NCBI GenBank assembly: GCA_964573715.1
Contig: CAZNKR010000044.1
Span: 1-13,474, forward strand
Source: SVEL01 sp964573715
Lineage (GTDB): Bacteria > Bacillota > Clostridia > Lachnospirales > Lachnospiraceae
Direction of reading: 5' to 3'
Length of the DNA stretch: 13,474 nt
A program made the translations under genes and the position numbers. The notes beneath the pieces are model-generated. The model searched no databases. It had not been told where the DNA came from and saw only the letters and a program-made list of their open reading frames with translations. Shown one piece after another: positions 6,801 through 13,474 of this stretch. How positions within the stretch are numbered: the stretch's first letter is position 1; each line of letters opens with the position of its first letter.

Positions 6801-8994
6801 AAAGATCGACTAAAATAGCAGCCCAGGCGTTCTTATGCGATCCCATATTATTTTGAAACAAATCCTTCGTTTTTATTGTCTCCGTCAAATATGATGCCAG
6901 TTCATCAACACCCATATCTTTGTAACCATTTTGAACTATCATTTCCCAAATCAAACGTTTTCTAAGCATTCTTACATGATTAGCATCAAAAAACACTGCT
7001 GCGAAACTAGCCTGCTGTCTACTATCTGAAAAAGCCAGATATTGCTTAATCTTTTCTTCTTTAGGCATGCCTACCACTTTGTTCATAGGTTTCAATGAAA
7101 TCTTCTTAATCTGCTTTGTTTCTTGATCGCCTTCATCAATTGCTTCATATAGCATCTGAGCTATCAACGCAGTTCCTTCATCTTTACCTATATTCAAGGC
7201 TTTAACCACCCCTGATTTGCCTTTATGTCCACAACAAGGACACTGTGAAATATTATTATAAATAGAATCCTCGTCATTCTCCTTGTCTTGTTGCACTCGA
7301 TAAACTGTAAATCGATGTAACTCTCCACATTTGCACTTTTTTGCGTTCAGATTCCCTGATGCATGTATTTCTCCGCATTTCGCACAGACACTATACTCTT
7401 CAAGAATGTCCTTATCCACTTCTTCTTCATTTACAGCATTTTCAAGAAGGAAATAATCAATCTTCACATACTGATCATTTCCATAATTCTCATAAATATC
7501 AACTTCTTTATTTTGAAGGAGATAGTCCATCTGATCATCTTCTCTGCGCTGTATTTTCCCGATTATATAGGGAGAATTGCAATAGCGGCAATTACCTACT
7601 TCAAAAGCCTTCATACCATCAATTTCATTTGTTTTAGTAAGGCTAAGCTTTGCGTCTTTTCCATAAGTGATATATGCACCCGAAAGTGGTCGTACAAATG
7701 AATGATATTTAAGGTCAAATAATCCTATGCCTCCTTTCTCTGCTACATTAATAATATCGATCAGCTCAATCAATTCTTCTTTTGACATATATTCATACAG
7801 TTCATTATAAATGCTCAGAAATTGCTTACTTCCTGTTGCTAATATATTGCTTAGTGTATGAACATTTTCGTCCTTAGAAAGAAGTTCATACAAAATCTCT
7901 CGAATATTAGACGAATTACAGTTATAATATTTACATGCTATCCTCTTCACACTCTCTAATGATTCTATATTTTCTTTAATATTAGAATAATCGCATCCTG
8001 CAACTCTATACTTTGAAGACTCCTGTAATAGAATTCTCTTAGAAAAAATAATATCACTAATATCATACTCCGCAGAAGTTAAACTCTTAGCAAATTTTAT
8101 GATATCTCCCTCTGATTTCCCCTGTTGTCCTAAAGTTGCACTAGTAAGAATAAACTGAGGCCGCATCGGAGCTAATCCAGTGAGTCTTCTCAAAAGAAGA
8201 GATAATTCAATTCCAAGTGACCCATTATAAGTATGTGCTTCATCTAACACTACATATTTCCAATTATGTAATCGTTGTTCTTCAAAAATCGCATAATCAT
8301 TAGGTCTAATAAGTAAATATTCCAGCATAGAGTAGTTTGTAAACAACAAATGTGGAGGATTCTCACGAATTTCCTCTCTGGATACAAGTTCATTATCAGG
8401 TATTACAACATCATTTTCTTCACCTAATTTTTTTCTCGTATTAGCAGTTGCTTTTTCCGGAGTATCTCCTGTAAAGAAACCAAATGTAATCTCTGGACAA
8501 TGCATCAAAATCTTTCTAATACGGTCAATTTGATCATTAACTAGTGCATTCATTGGATACAAGAAAATAGCTCTTACTCCAACTTCATTGTTTCCATTTT
8601 CCACATCTAATAGTAATTCATTCAAGATGGGATATATGAAACTTTCAGTTTTTCCAGAACCTGTACCAGTTGTTATAATTGCACTGTGACCTTTTCCGAT
8701 AGTACGAATTGCTTCCTCCTGATGAGAATACAAAGGTCTTGTAAAATTAATATCATCCAATCTCTTAAATGATTTACATACCACACCTTCTTCAATTAGA
8801 GCCTCTAAGTTTTTTCCTCTCTGAAATGGAAAAATAAGATCAACATACGGACCCTTAAATAATTTTTCTTTTTCGAGTTGTTCTACAAAAAGTTTCTGTA
8901 ACTGGCTTTTACCAAATTCAAAAGATGACTTCAAGTACTCTTTATATTTATTATCTATATATTGAGATCTTTCAATAGAATTTAGTTTCTTCAC
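3883..8994 (-). CDS. DEAD/DEAH-box helicase with zinc clusters and DUF1998-type region (DruE/DrmB/MrfA-like)
   Basis: This 1703-residue SF2 helicase starts with GTG sharing one base with the previous stop (TAGTG). Seen in order: Q-motif region LYSHQEEAI (88-96), Walker A TGTGSGKT (109-116), Ia YPMNALVNDQ (146-155), TNYSMLEYL (219-227), DEAH (251-254), SAT (285-287), a long middle region, then motif V MGIDIGG (1000-1006) and VI QRAGRAGRR (1024-1032). Cysteine clusters occur at C469/C472, C537/C540/C554/C556, C585/C587/C588, C913/C916, C1282/C1285/C1300/C1303 and C1383/C1386. DUF1998-type signatures are NVPGGAGH (1492-1499) and CYNCLRNYYNQ (1531-1541). About 140 residues follow that end. The architecture matches the DUF1998 helicases used in DNA repair (MrfA) and defence (DruE of Druantia, DrmA/DrmB of DISARM); the single-chain size and neighbours favour a DruE-like defence role. 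All helicase motifs are intact, so it should be active. Which family it belongs to needs profile comparison. Confidence 0.93.
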   Translation of the reverse strand: MKKLNSIERSQYIDNKYKEYLKSSFEFGKSQLQKLFVEQLEKEKLFKGPYVDLIFPFQRGKNLEALIEEGVVCKSFKRLDDINFTRPLYSHQEEAIRTIGKGHSAIITTGTGSGKTESFIYPILNELLLDVENGNNEVGVRAIFLYPMNALVNDQIDRIRKILMHCPEITFGFFTGDTPEKATANTRKKLGEENDVVIPDNELVSREEIRENPPHLLFTNYSMLEYLLIRPNDYAIFEEQRLHNWKYVVLDEAHTYNGSLGIELSLLLRRLTGLAPMRPQFILTSATLGQQGKSEGDIIKFAKSLTSAEYDISDIIFSKRILLQESSKYRVAGCDYSNIKENIESLESVKRIACKYYNCNSSNIREILYELLSKDENVHTLSNILATGSKQFLSIYNELYEYMSKEELIELIDIINVAEKGGIGLFDLKYHSFVRPLSGAYITYGKDAKLSLTKTNEIDGMKAFEVGNCRYCNSPYIIGKIQRREDDQMDYLLQNKEVDIYENYGNDQYVKIDYFLLENAVNEEEVDKDILEEYSVCAKCGEIHASGNLNAKKCKCGELHRFTVYRVQQDKENDEDSIYNNISQCPCCGHKGKSGVVKALNIGKDEGTALIAQMLYEAIDEGDQETKQIKKISLKPMNKVVGMPKEEKIKQYLAFSDSRQQASFAAVFFDANHVRMLRKRLIWEMIVQNGYKDMGVDELASYLTETIKTKDLFQNNMGSHKNAWAAILVDLLRVDGAYDGEGLGLYYFDLDIHEIIYEFSDEDIEGAFEQYNCKMNKEELNVLIQVVLGVFKVTPAINYVKSTLTPDEKKDILEYRRFNNYIMFNCPKTTQGIRSFLPVKSEENMVVRYVKTVFGCTSEEAKNTLEMVFSLLVQASEAGSEKLLIKHEKKDAYQIDASRYIVKNYKTSKFYQCSKCGRLTPYNLRGKCTQDKCVGTLSEVNPDEALATNFYRTQYKEKKIESIVIQEHTAQLDRKRAKEYQLAFKNKKINILSCSTTFEMGIDIGGLETVFMRNVPPTPANYVQRAGRAGRRKDSAAYILTYCGTGSHDFTYFSEPEKMISGVINPPCFNVLNKKIIVRHLMATSLGHFFRLNPEMFKSLDALVVNGGTEAFKQYLLSHPEDLNEYINKKIIPEAQYDEYRNFKWIDEMGGEDEKMAHFVESILEMIKEYEKAKEQALKEERGSDSDYYRKQIELLKKQDVLESLSKYCVIPKYGFPVDVVDLQVYENGIPINKYAMSRDLKVAISEYAPDSEVIVDKNKYTSKYITLKKNAQFTKNWFITCPTCKKTNIFLSMSNGAKCNYCGQDIGTEAAEYYIEPRNGFKSGETKESTRLKPKRSYAGEVTYVGGGKTDEKRLVIGNTIGVETSSDDELLVMNKSGFYMCPVCGYSDIIKHGPKTPQTLKNHKNFKQYECANDTLEYIRLGHKFETDVARFTIPMLDSVDKASFPQALSFLYAFLEGVSIALGIERTDIDGVLELNLDMQSYDILLYDNVPGGAGHVKRLLSKDAIVSSLEAGLDKVSKECCDENTSCYNCLRNYYNQSYHNKLVRKLAKDVIKRLLYEIDGETESYQDERWYWDSQVSTSNRKMRLILGSDGRNPGNETSEEIWSDLLDDCFDENEIAIVSAIKETSPETIARPYYSKTVRIDETGDSFTANLIWDQKQVILFLNDAYEDYLLAKKTGWSVYCTKEGFDVAELLAKVGE

Positions 8995-11900
8995 TATTTA
9001 TCTTCTCCCTTCATGTCTAATGTATATAAGAAAATATCTGGTGCCGTTGGGTGTTCCATAGCGTTCAAAATGCCTCTATGCTCTGAATCAAATAATAATC
9101 CATCCCCTTGATTAGTCATGTATATATCCATTGTTTCATCAATAACATCACTGCATATTTCGATATCAACAGGATTGATATTATACAAGAAAAAATCCCC
9201 TTTATATGACTTACAGTATATCTGCCCTTCAAAAATACCTTCTTCTTTTTTTTCTGTAAATTTCACAAAATATTTACTGAAGAACCACTGTTTCTCTACA
9301 AATTCACCTCTTACAATTTGATTAAAGTACGCTTCCGATATTTTGAAAGATCGTCCAACAAAATCATCCTTGGCATAAAACGTTCTACAATTCTCCAATA
9401 ACAAGGAGTTCTTTCTCAGTTGCAGAATTTTAGTCTTTTCATGAAACTGAATAATATATTCTTGAAATGACTTGAAATTTGTCAGTGTACTTGTTTGACC
9501 GCTTTCCAATAATTTACTCGTTAAAATTTTTTCACCAGTAGAATTAAGTAATTCATAAAACACTTTGTTCTTGCCATGAAATATTGGTGTAATCTCTATC
9601 TTCTTAGGATTATCAAAACATATTATTTCTGTTTTTTCTTCATCAATAATACACTTGTTGTAACACTGTATTGCATATTTTACTTTTCCACCAGACGTAA
9701 ATACCAAGGTTACGAATCTGTTGCCGTTCTTATAAGAAGTCAAAAAGTATACTGGTAATTGCTTATAATATCCCCTATTAATTAACTTGATATCATCTTC
9801 TGCCAGCGTTCCTGATTCTGTGTAAAGAAGTAATCCATCACATTCTGAATCATATAAATCAAGAACACTTTTATCATTTATATCTTCTATCCATAAATCT
9901 TCATATTTCGAACACCATTTGCAATTTGACAGCTTATAAAAGCCAAAATCAAATGGTATATAATATTTGTAATTACAGCCACCATACTCAAAACTGACAA
10001 AGCCTGGTTGAAAATCATCCACCGTCACTTCAGTATCAATAGCAAAAGGAAGTAATCCAGATAACAGTCGCACTCTATATGCACTTTCATCTATCATTTC
10101 CTTATAGTATTCAAGTCCTGTATCATATGCTAAATATGCTTGTAAAATACGATTTTTGCCACTTGAATCAAGCTGATTCACTTCAATTTTGTAAATACCA
10201 GCATCGTGCAAATCTAATTCCACTACATATTTTGTAGAAACAGTTTTTTCTGTAACTTTACATTGCATTTCACTTAACTTGTGTGGTTTTCCATTTATAT
10301 CTATCTCAAATTTTTTTAAATTATTATCTGCTTCAAAAACGACAAAACAATCATCATGATAAACTGGTATTGTCATGTCTTCGTTTTCTTTACACACACA
10401 GCAATTAGAATAAACTTGTCCAAATACACCCGGCTTTGTCATTGATGAGAAATTAAAAACATCATGTCCTATCTCAATTGCATCTCCCATCCTAATCAGC
10501 TTATATCCTATACAATAATTCTCTTTTATAATGATATTATCAATTGTAGCCTCTCCTTTTGCGTATGCAAAATAAACAGTGCCTTCAAAATCTGTATTAT
10601 TATTAACTTCTATTCCATCATTATTAAACACTATATAATTACGGTAGAGTTTTTCCTTGCTGTCGTATATTATCTCATCACCTACTACAAGTCGGTAACT
10701 AAGTTTCCCTAAAGGTTTTGTTATTTCAATCTTTTCTGTATTTACCTGATATCCACCAATAATTTCTCTTATATCACATCTATCATTTCTGTATAATTCT
10801 TCGTCATTATTAAGTACAACTATAACTATATTTCTATAATCATACTGTGACTTAATTCTATGTATAGGAGGATTTAGATATACTGAATTATTTGCCATTA
10901 CAAACTTTGGCTCCCAGCGGGATCTTAATTCAGAATCCGTTTTCTTACACTCACGACCGCCTCTGTCACGCTCCTTTAATGTTTTCGCCCATCCTTCATA
11001 TCCAACTTTTAGATAAGGATTTTGTATCCTAACTTCCTTATCCCAAAAGCATAGATCAATTAGTTTAACAATAATAATACTCAACCTAATAACCACATCT
11101 AATCCATCTTCGTTACTAATCAACTGTTTTGTTGCTGCTATTAGTTTATATGTTTTCTGAGTAACATTAATAGAAATATCATCTCCATCAGAAATCATAT
11201 TATTTTTTAATCCCTCAAATACGAATTGAAAATCATTATAAGGTTCTTCTGGAAGATCATAATCAAAATTCAGTTTATATATATCAAAAATAAATTCAAA
11301 AAATGCAGAAAGAAATGCTTGCGGCACAATTGCATTTTCTAATGCCACATTAATGATTCGACTTCTACTACCTGATTCAGACTGTTTTTTATACTTACTA
11401 AGAATAGAGCGAATTTTACCTTCCACTTTTTGTTCAGAATATCTATCATAAAGAGCTTTGTATGTATTACGTACGCTATCATAATAGTTTCCGTCATATT
11501 CAAGCATGGCAATAAGAACCAATGAAACAACAATAATCTCCTGATTCGTACAATATCCACTATATGAACCAACAACCTGAATAAGATTACGTTCAGCTCT
11601 ACTATGAATTTCATTCATTGCTGACTTGTTATTCAAAATATCAATCAGATCAATGCCTATATTCTTCTTTTCTTTAACAAGTTTACACAAATAAGCTAAT
11701 TTATTTTCAAATTGCGCATTTCTAATTCTCGTATTCAGCATTTCAAGCATCTCTGCCTGTTCTTCTTCTGTAACAACACCGTCCTCAAGAACATCATCAA
11801 TTGCCTTGCAAAGTTCGATACTTGGTTTATGATCTCTTATATAATCTCCATATAAATTCATCCATTCCTTTAGATGCAATATTTCTGCCTCATTAACCTC

Positions 11901-12200
11901 TCCGTCGCAAACTACTCCCTCTATGATCCCATTAAGCTCATAGATACGTGCTGCTTTATCACCAGTATCTTTCTGAAAGCTCTCACAAATCATCATCAAT
12001 AAATTTTTTTCACCATCATCTATCACATGATCCTCAAGAGCTAAATCAACTGTCCTAATCAGTTCCATCTGTTGTTTTTCATTTGCAAGATTTCTATTTT
12101 TATCAACCCATGACTGAAGGCGCACTATCTCCTTATCATTTATAACGCCATCAAAATTTACGCCTTTAATAATTCCGATAAGTTCGTTTATATTCTGCAA
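8994..12200 (-). CDS. Large protein with tandem TerB-like repeats and beta-rich C-terminal region; putative defence-module subunit
   Basis: A TTG start at 12200, 8 nt after GGGAGG (12209-12214), gives 1068 residues. The N-terminus holds two copies of a TerB-like helical unit (about residues 1-75 and 82-155). Each begins ELxGIIxGV--DGxxN--E and ends with a second D-x6-E motif, so four D-x6-E sites occur at D17/E24, D57/E64, D99/E106 and D140/E147, possibly for metal. Residues about 165-395 are predicted helical. From about 420 onward the sequence is strand-rich, with modules resembling Ig-like folds (for example around 460-560 and 625-700); no enzyme motif is visible there. The partner helicase starts within its stop codon, so the proteins are probably made in fixed ratio. 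Size and position resemble DruH of Druantia III, while the TerB unit recalls SngA of Shango; neither is proven. It may act as a sensor or scaffold for the helicases (inference). Confidence 0.85.
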   Translation of the reverse strand: MQNINELIGIIKGVNFDGVINDKEIVRLQSWVDKNRNLANEKQQMELIRTVDLALEDHVIDDGEKNLLMMICESFQKDTGDKAARIYELNGIIEGVVCDGEVNEAEILHLKEWMNLYGDYIRDHKPSIELCKAIDDVLEDGVVTEEEQAEMLEMLNTRIRNAQFENKLAYLCKLVKEKKNIGIDLIDILNNKSAMNEIHSRAERNLIQVVGSYSGYCTNQEIIVVSLVLIAMLEYDGNYYDSVRNTYKALYDRYSEQKVEGKIRSILSKYKKQSESGSRSRIINVALENAIVPQAFLSAFFEFIFDIYKLNFDYDLPEEPYNDFQFVFEGLKNNMISDGDDISINVTQKTYKLIAATKQLISNEDGLDVVIRLSIIIVKLIDLCFWDKEVRIQNPYLKVGYEGWAKTLKERDRGGRECKKTDSELRSRWEPKFVMANNSVYLNPPIHRIKSQYDYRNIVIVVLNNDEELYRNDRCDIREIIGGYQVNTEKIEITKPLGKLSYRLVVGDEIIYDSKEKLYRNYIVFNNDGIEVNNNTDFEGTVYFAYAKGEATIDNIIIKENYCIGYKLIRMGDAIEIGHDVFNFSSMTKPGVFGQVYSNCCVCKENEDMTIPVYHDDCFVVFEADNNLKKFEIDINGKPHKLSEMQCKVTEKTVSTKYVVELDLHDAGIYKIEVNQLDSSGKNRILQAYLAYDTGLEYYKEMIDESAYRVRLLSGLLPFAIDTEVTVDDFQPGFVSFEYGGCNYKYYIPFDFGFYKLSNCKWCSKYEDLWIEDINDKSVLDLYDSECDGLLLYTESGTLAEDDIKLINRGYYKQLPVYFLTSYKNGNRFVTLVFTSGGKVKYAIQCYNKCIIDEEKTEIICFDNPKKIEITPIFHGKNKVFYELLNSTGEKILTSKLLESGQTSTLTNFKSFQEYIIQFHEKTKILQLRKNSLLLENCRTFYAKDDFVGRSFKISEAYFNQIVRGEFVEKQWFFSKYFVKFTEKKEEGIFEGQIYCKSYKGDFFLYNINPVDIEICSDVIDETMDIYMTNQGDGLLFDSEHRGILNAMEHPTAPDIFLYTLDMKGEDK

Positions 12201-12208
12201 TCTTCAAT

Positions 12209-12214
12209 CCTCCC
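12209..12214 (-). promoter_or_regulatory. Ribosome-binding site that decides the TTG start of the TerB-like gene
   Basis: GGGAGG on the minus strand, 8 nt before the TTG at 12200. No ATG or GTG start lies at a suitable distance, so the weak TTG start with a near-consensus site is the best choice. Confidence 0.7.
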
Positions 12215-12273
12215 TAGTACATTTTTTCTACTGAGTAGTCTTATCTTCCATAAAGCTAAAATGAAAAACTTCT

Positions 12274-12289
12274 TGGTAATATCTTACCA
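12274..12289. repeat. Short inverted repeat between regulator and TerB-like gene
   Basis: TGGTAA-TATC-TTACCA has 6-bp arms and a 4-base centre. On the minus strand it is followed after 4 nt by TTTTT, so it could be a weak, leaky terminator or attenuator after the regulator gene, or a binding site for the regulator. The stem has only two GC pairs, so a strong terminator is unlikely. The rest of the 107-nt gap shows no clear -35/-10 pair. Confidence 0.3.
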
Positions 12290-12307
12290 CATCCACCTGT
12301 CCTATAA

Positions 12308-12529
12308 TCAGGACTCATCTAATTTTGGATATTCAACTATATCCACCAAATCACCTATTTGACATTGTAATACAGTTGCAATTCTAATCAGTACATCTAA
12401 TGCAACCAATTTATCCTTTTTCAGTTTATCAAATGTACTTGTGCTTAATTTAGCTTTTTTTCTTACCTGCGCATTTGTCATTTTCCTATCGACTATTAGT
12501 GTAAATAATTTTTTATAGCTAATCTTCAT
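12308..12529 (-). CDS. Small Cro/C1-type HTH transcriptional regulator (HTH_26-like)
   Basis: This is a 73-residue single-domain DNA-binding protein. The N-terminus MKISYKKLFTLIVDRKM and the helix-turn-helix NAQVRKKAKLSTSTFDKLKKDKLVALDVLIRIATVLQC (given here in parts: NAQVRKKAKL, STSTFDKLKK, ALDVLIRIAT), followed by QIGDLVDIV, match the short XRE/HTH_26 regulators common in Clostridia mobile elements and next to restriction or defence genes. The frame is open further upstream to a TTG, but GAGGTGG (12533-12539) lies just before the ATG at 12529, and relatives start at MKISY, so the ATG is chosen. It sits directly upstream of the defence genes in the same direction, separated by 107 nt, and probably controls itself and perhaps the whole operon through the inverted repeat at 12615-12628. 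The target is inference; the family is confident. Confidence 0.9.
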   Translation of the reverse strand: MKISYKKLFTLIVDRKMTNAQVRKKAKLSTSTFDKLKKDKLVALDVLIRIATVLQCQIGDLVDIVEYPKLDES

Positions 12530-12567
12530 AATCCACCTCAAAAACTTTCACTAAAATATTTGTGCAC

Positions 12568-12596
12568 TTAATAAATAGTATACTTCTTTTCAACAA
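12568..12596 (-). promoter_or_regulatory. Candidate promoter for the regulator and possibly the whole operon
   Basis: On the minus strand TTGTTG (12596-12591) and TATTAA (12573-12568) are 17 nt apart. An alternative -10, TATACT (12582-12577), lies between them but has only a poor -35 (TGGCGA) at 17 nt. Either would give a leader of about 30-40 nt before the ATG at 12529. A consensus TTGACA at 12654-12649 has no matching -10 at normal distance. Weak evidence; an inferred site. Confidence 0.35.
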
Positions 12597-12614
12597 TTTT
12601 CGCCACAAAAACCT

Positions 12615-12628
12615 TTCGATTTCTCGAA
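12615..12628. promoter_or_regulatory. Candidate operator (inverted repeat) upstream of the HTH regulator
   Basis: TTCGA-TTTC-TCGAA is a perfect 5-bp inverted repeat with a 4-bp spacer, about 20 bp upstream of the candidate -35 and 86 bp before the regulator's start codon. Its size and symmetry suit a dimeric Cro/C1-type protein. Binding by the neighbouring regulator is inference. Confidence 0.45.
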
Positions 12629-12689
12629 CGTTTTTTTCTGATGAAAAATGTCAAAATATCAGCCAACACCGCTCTGCACCAGTAATTAA

Positions 12690-12721
12690 TGGCTAGCCAA
12701 TGCTTCCACATCAACTAGCCA
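12690..12721. repeat. 7-bp inverted repeat after the right-hand gene
   Basis: TGGCTAG (12690-12696) and CTAGCCA (12715-12721) form perfect arms around an 18-bp loop, just after the stop codon of the right-hand gene. No T-run follows on the minus strand, so it is at best a weak Rho-independent terminator. It marks the border between the unknown gene and the defence block and might be a recombination or mRNA-end structure; no further support is seen. Confidence 0.3.
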
Positions 12722-12727
12722 CCAATA

Positions 12728-13474
12728 TTATCTGCCTCCTCTCGTTTTTTCTTTATCCTGTGTCTGTTCATTTACACTTGCTTCATACACTTTATCAAAT
12801 TCCTCATACACCTCCATCACATCCTTTTGATTCCCAATCTTTTCTAGAAATCCTTTGTAAATTTGAAGTCCCGTTTTATAATCCACGCTTGCCAGATCAA
12901 ACAGCTTAGCCTTCATGCTCGCATCTGCAACCGCAAATTGCTGTTTTGACATACCTATCATCGTCATAACAGCTGATGCCTTTTGAACCTCACGAGTAAC
13001 AAATGTTTGCTGTTTCTGTTTTTCGTAAATCTCTGAAACTCTGTTGCTTTCCTCATAAACCTCCGAAAAATAACTGCTATAACCAATAGAATTCAAATAC
13101 TTGCTCACCATATCCCGAGCTTGATCCACCGAAACATCTCCAAACTGAAAACATTTTACCTTTTCATCCATAGACAATTTGTCGTATTCGCTTTTTGTTA
13201 TAGGTAAATCTGGAATACTGACATTCTCGTAAATTTCTTTATTACCATCCAATGTTTCCGCAACAATTTCTGTAACAGCACCATCCCCAATTTCTGCGTC
13301 AGTGATTACTGTATCAACAGCTTCCTCATACTTTTCTACTGGTTCCTCTGCTTTAGTCACCTCTGGTATAACAATTTGATCTGTTACGCTCTCAGGCTTA
13401 TCCATCCTGTTTTTCGACCAATTCTCAATTTGCTTATCTCTATACGGATTCTCAGGCACTTCAACATCCTTAAT
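12728..13474 (-). CDS. Unknown protein with an internal duplication (N-terminus may lie outside window)
   Basis: The frame is open to the right edge. The first possible start is a GTG at 13459 (243 residues) with AAGGA about 8 nt before it, but the frame continues upstream without a stop, so the true start may lie outside the window. I do not recognise the family. Residues 1-80 are acidic and low in hydrophobic content, probably disordered. Residues about 90-146 and 172-226 are two diverged copies of one helical unit, sharing a K-x-K-x-F start, SVD, an aromatic helix ending in IG, and EVYEE--x-V-x-E/Y near the end (FSEVYEESNRVSEIYE against VMEVYEEFDKVYEAS). There is no signal peptide, membrane helix or catalytic motif. 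Such proteins of unknown function are frequent as cargo or backbone of conjugative elements in Clostridia; that setting is a guess. It is separated from the defence block by 186 nt, so it is probably not part of the same unit. Confidence 0.75.
   Translation of the reverse strand: MKDVEVPENPYRDKQIENWSKNRMDKPESVTDQIVIPEVTKAEEPVEKYEEAVDTVITDAEIGDGAVTEIVAETLDGNKEIYENVSIPDLPITKSEYDKLSMDEKVKCFQFGDVSVDQARDMVSKYLNSIGYSSYFSEVYEESNRVSEIYEKQKQQTFVTREVQKASAVMTMIGMSKQQFAVADASMKAKLFDLASVDYKTGLQIYKGFLEKIGNQKDVMEVYEEFDKVYEASVNEQTQDKEKTRGGR

Noticed and set aside
7363..7701. Plus-strand open frame of 112 codons with hydrophobic stretches
   Set aside because: Its apparent membrane character is the reverse image of the AT-rich helicase coding strand; the minus frame carries conserved cysteine motifs.
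3883..8994. Calling the locus a complete DISARM system
   Set aside because: DISARM needs a methyltransferase (DrmMI/MII) and DrmC phospholipase-D protein plus split DrmA/DrmB; none of these is present and the DUF1998 part is fused to the helicase.
3883..12200. Firm assignment as Druantia type III or Shango
   Set aside because: Sizes and domain types are similar, but I cannot align against the reference proteins, and the NERD-helicase and TerB combination fits neither definition with certainty.
12228..12238. Short palindrome CTACTGAGTAG before the TerB-like gene
   Set aside because: Eleven bases with a one-base centre in AT-rich DNA can arise by chance, and it cannot form a useful RNA hairpin.
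12649..12654. Consensus TTGACA on the minus strand upstream of the regulator
   Set aside because: At 17 nt the partner hexamer is ACGTTC, so no functional -10 is apparent.

Overview
The window is AT-rich, all convincing genes lie on the minus strand, and ribosome-binding sites are strong (GGGAGG, AGGTGA) with frequent TTG and GTG starts. The small Cro/C1-type regulator is of a kind common in gut Clostridia. Together these suggest a Firmicutes chromosome or integrative element, probably Lachnospiraceae. The host is an inference from style; no rRNA, tRNA or housekeeping gene is present to fix it.

Layout in the direction of transcription (right to left): an open-ended gene of unknown function with an internal duplication (12728 to the right edge); a 186-bp intergenic region with a candidate operator and promoter; a 73-residue HTH regulator (12308-12529); a 1068-residue protein with two N-terminal TerB-like repeats (8994-12200); a 1703-residue DEAD/DEAH helicase with zinc-binding clusters and a DUF1998-type C-terminal region, resembling the DruE/DrmB/MrfA group (3883-8994); a 569-residue NERD nuclease-SF1 helicase (2171-3880); KwaB (1210-2133) and KwaA (659-1210), the two proteins of the Kiwa anti-phage system; and the start of a Schlafen/AlbA_2-type protein that runs off the left edge (1-640).

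The block is a defence island. The TerB, big-helicase and NERD-helicase genes are packed with a 1-nt overlap and a 2-nt gap, so they probably form one functional module. It resembles Druantia type III (DruH plus the DUF1998 helicase DruE), and also Shango as described (TerB protein, helicase, ATPase), but I cannot assign it to either from sequence alone. Kiwa follows 37 nt later, with kwaB before kwaA (the described order is kwaA-kwaB), and the AlbA_2 gene follows kwaA after 18 nt. Seven genes may therefore be read as one or two linked transcripts under the small HTH regulator. The most interesting possibility is a composite or nested defence locus: a DUF1998-helicase/NERD-helicase/TerB system physically merged with Kiwa and a possible accessory AlbA_2 protein.

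No gene-free stretch exceeds 300 bases. No CRISPR array, insertion sequence, tRNA or rRNA was seen.
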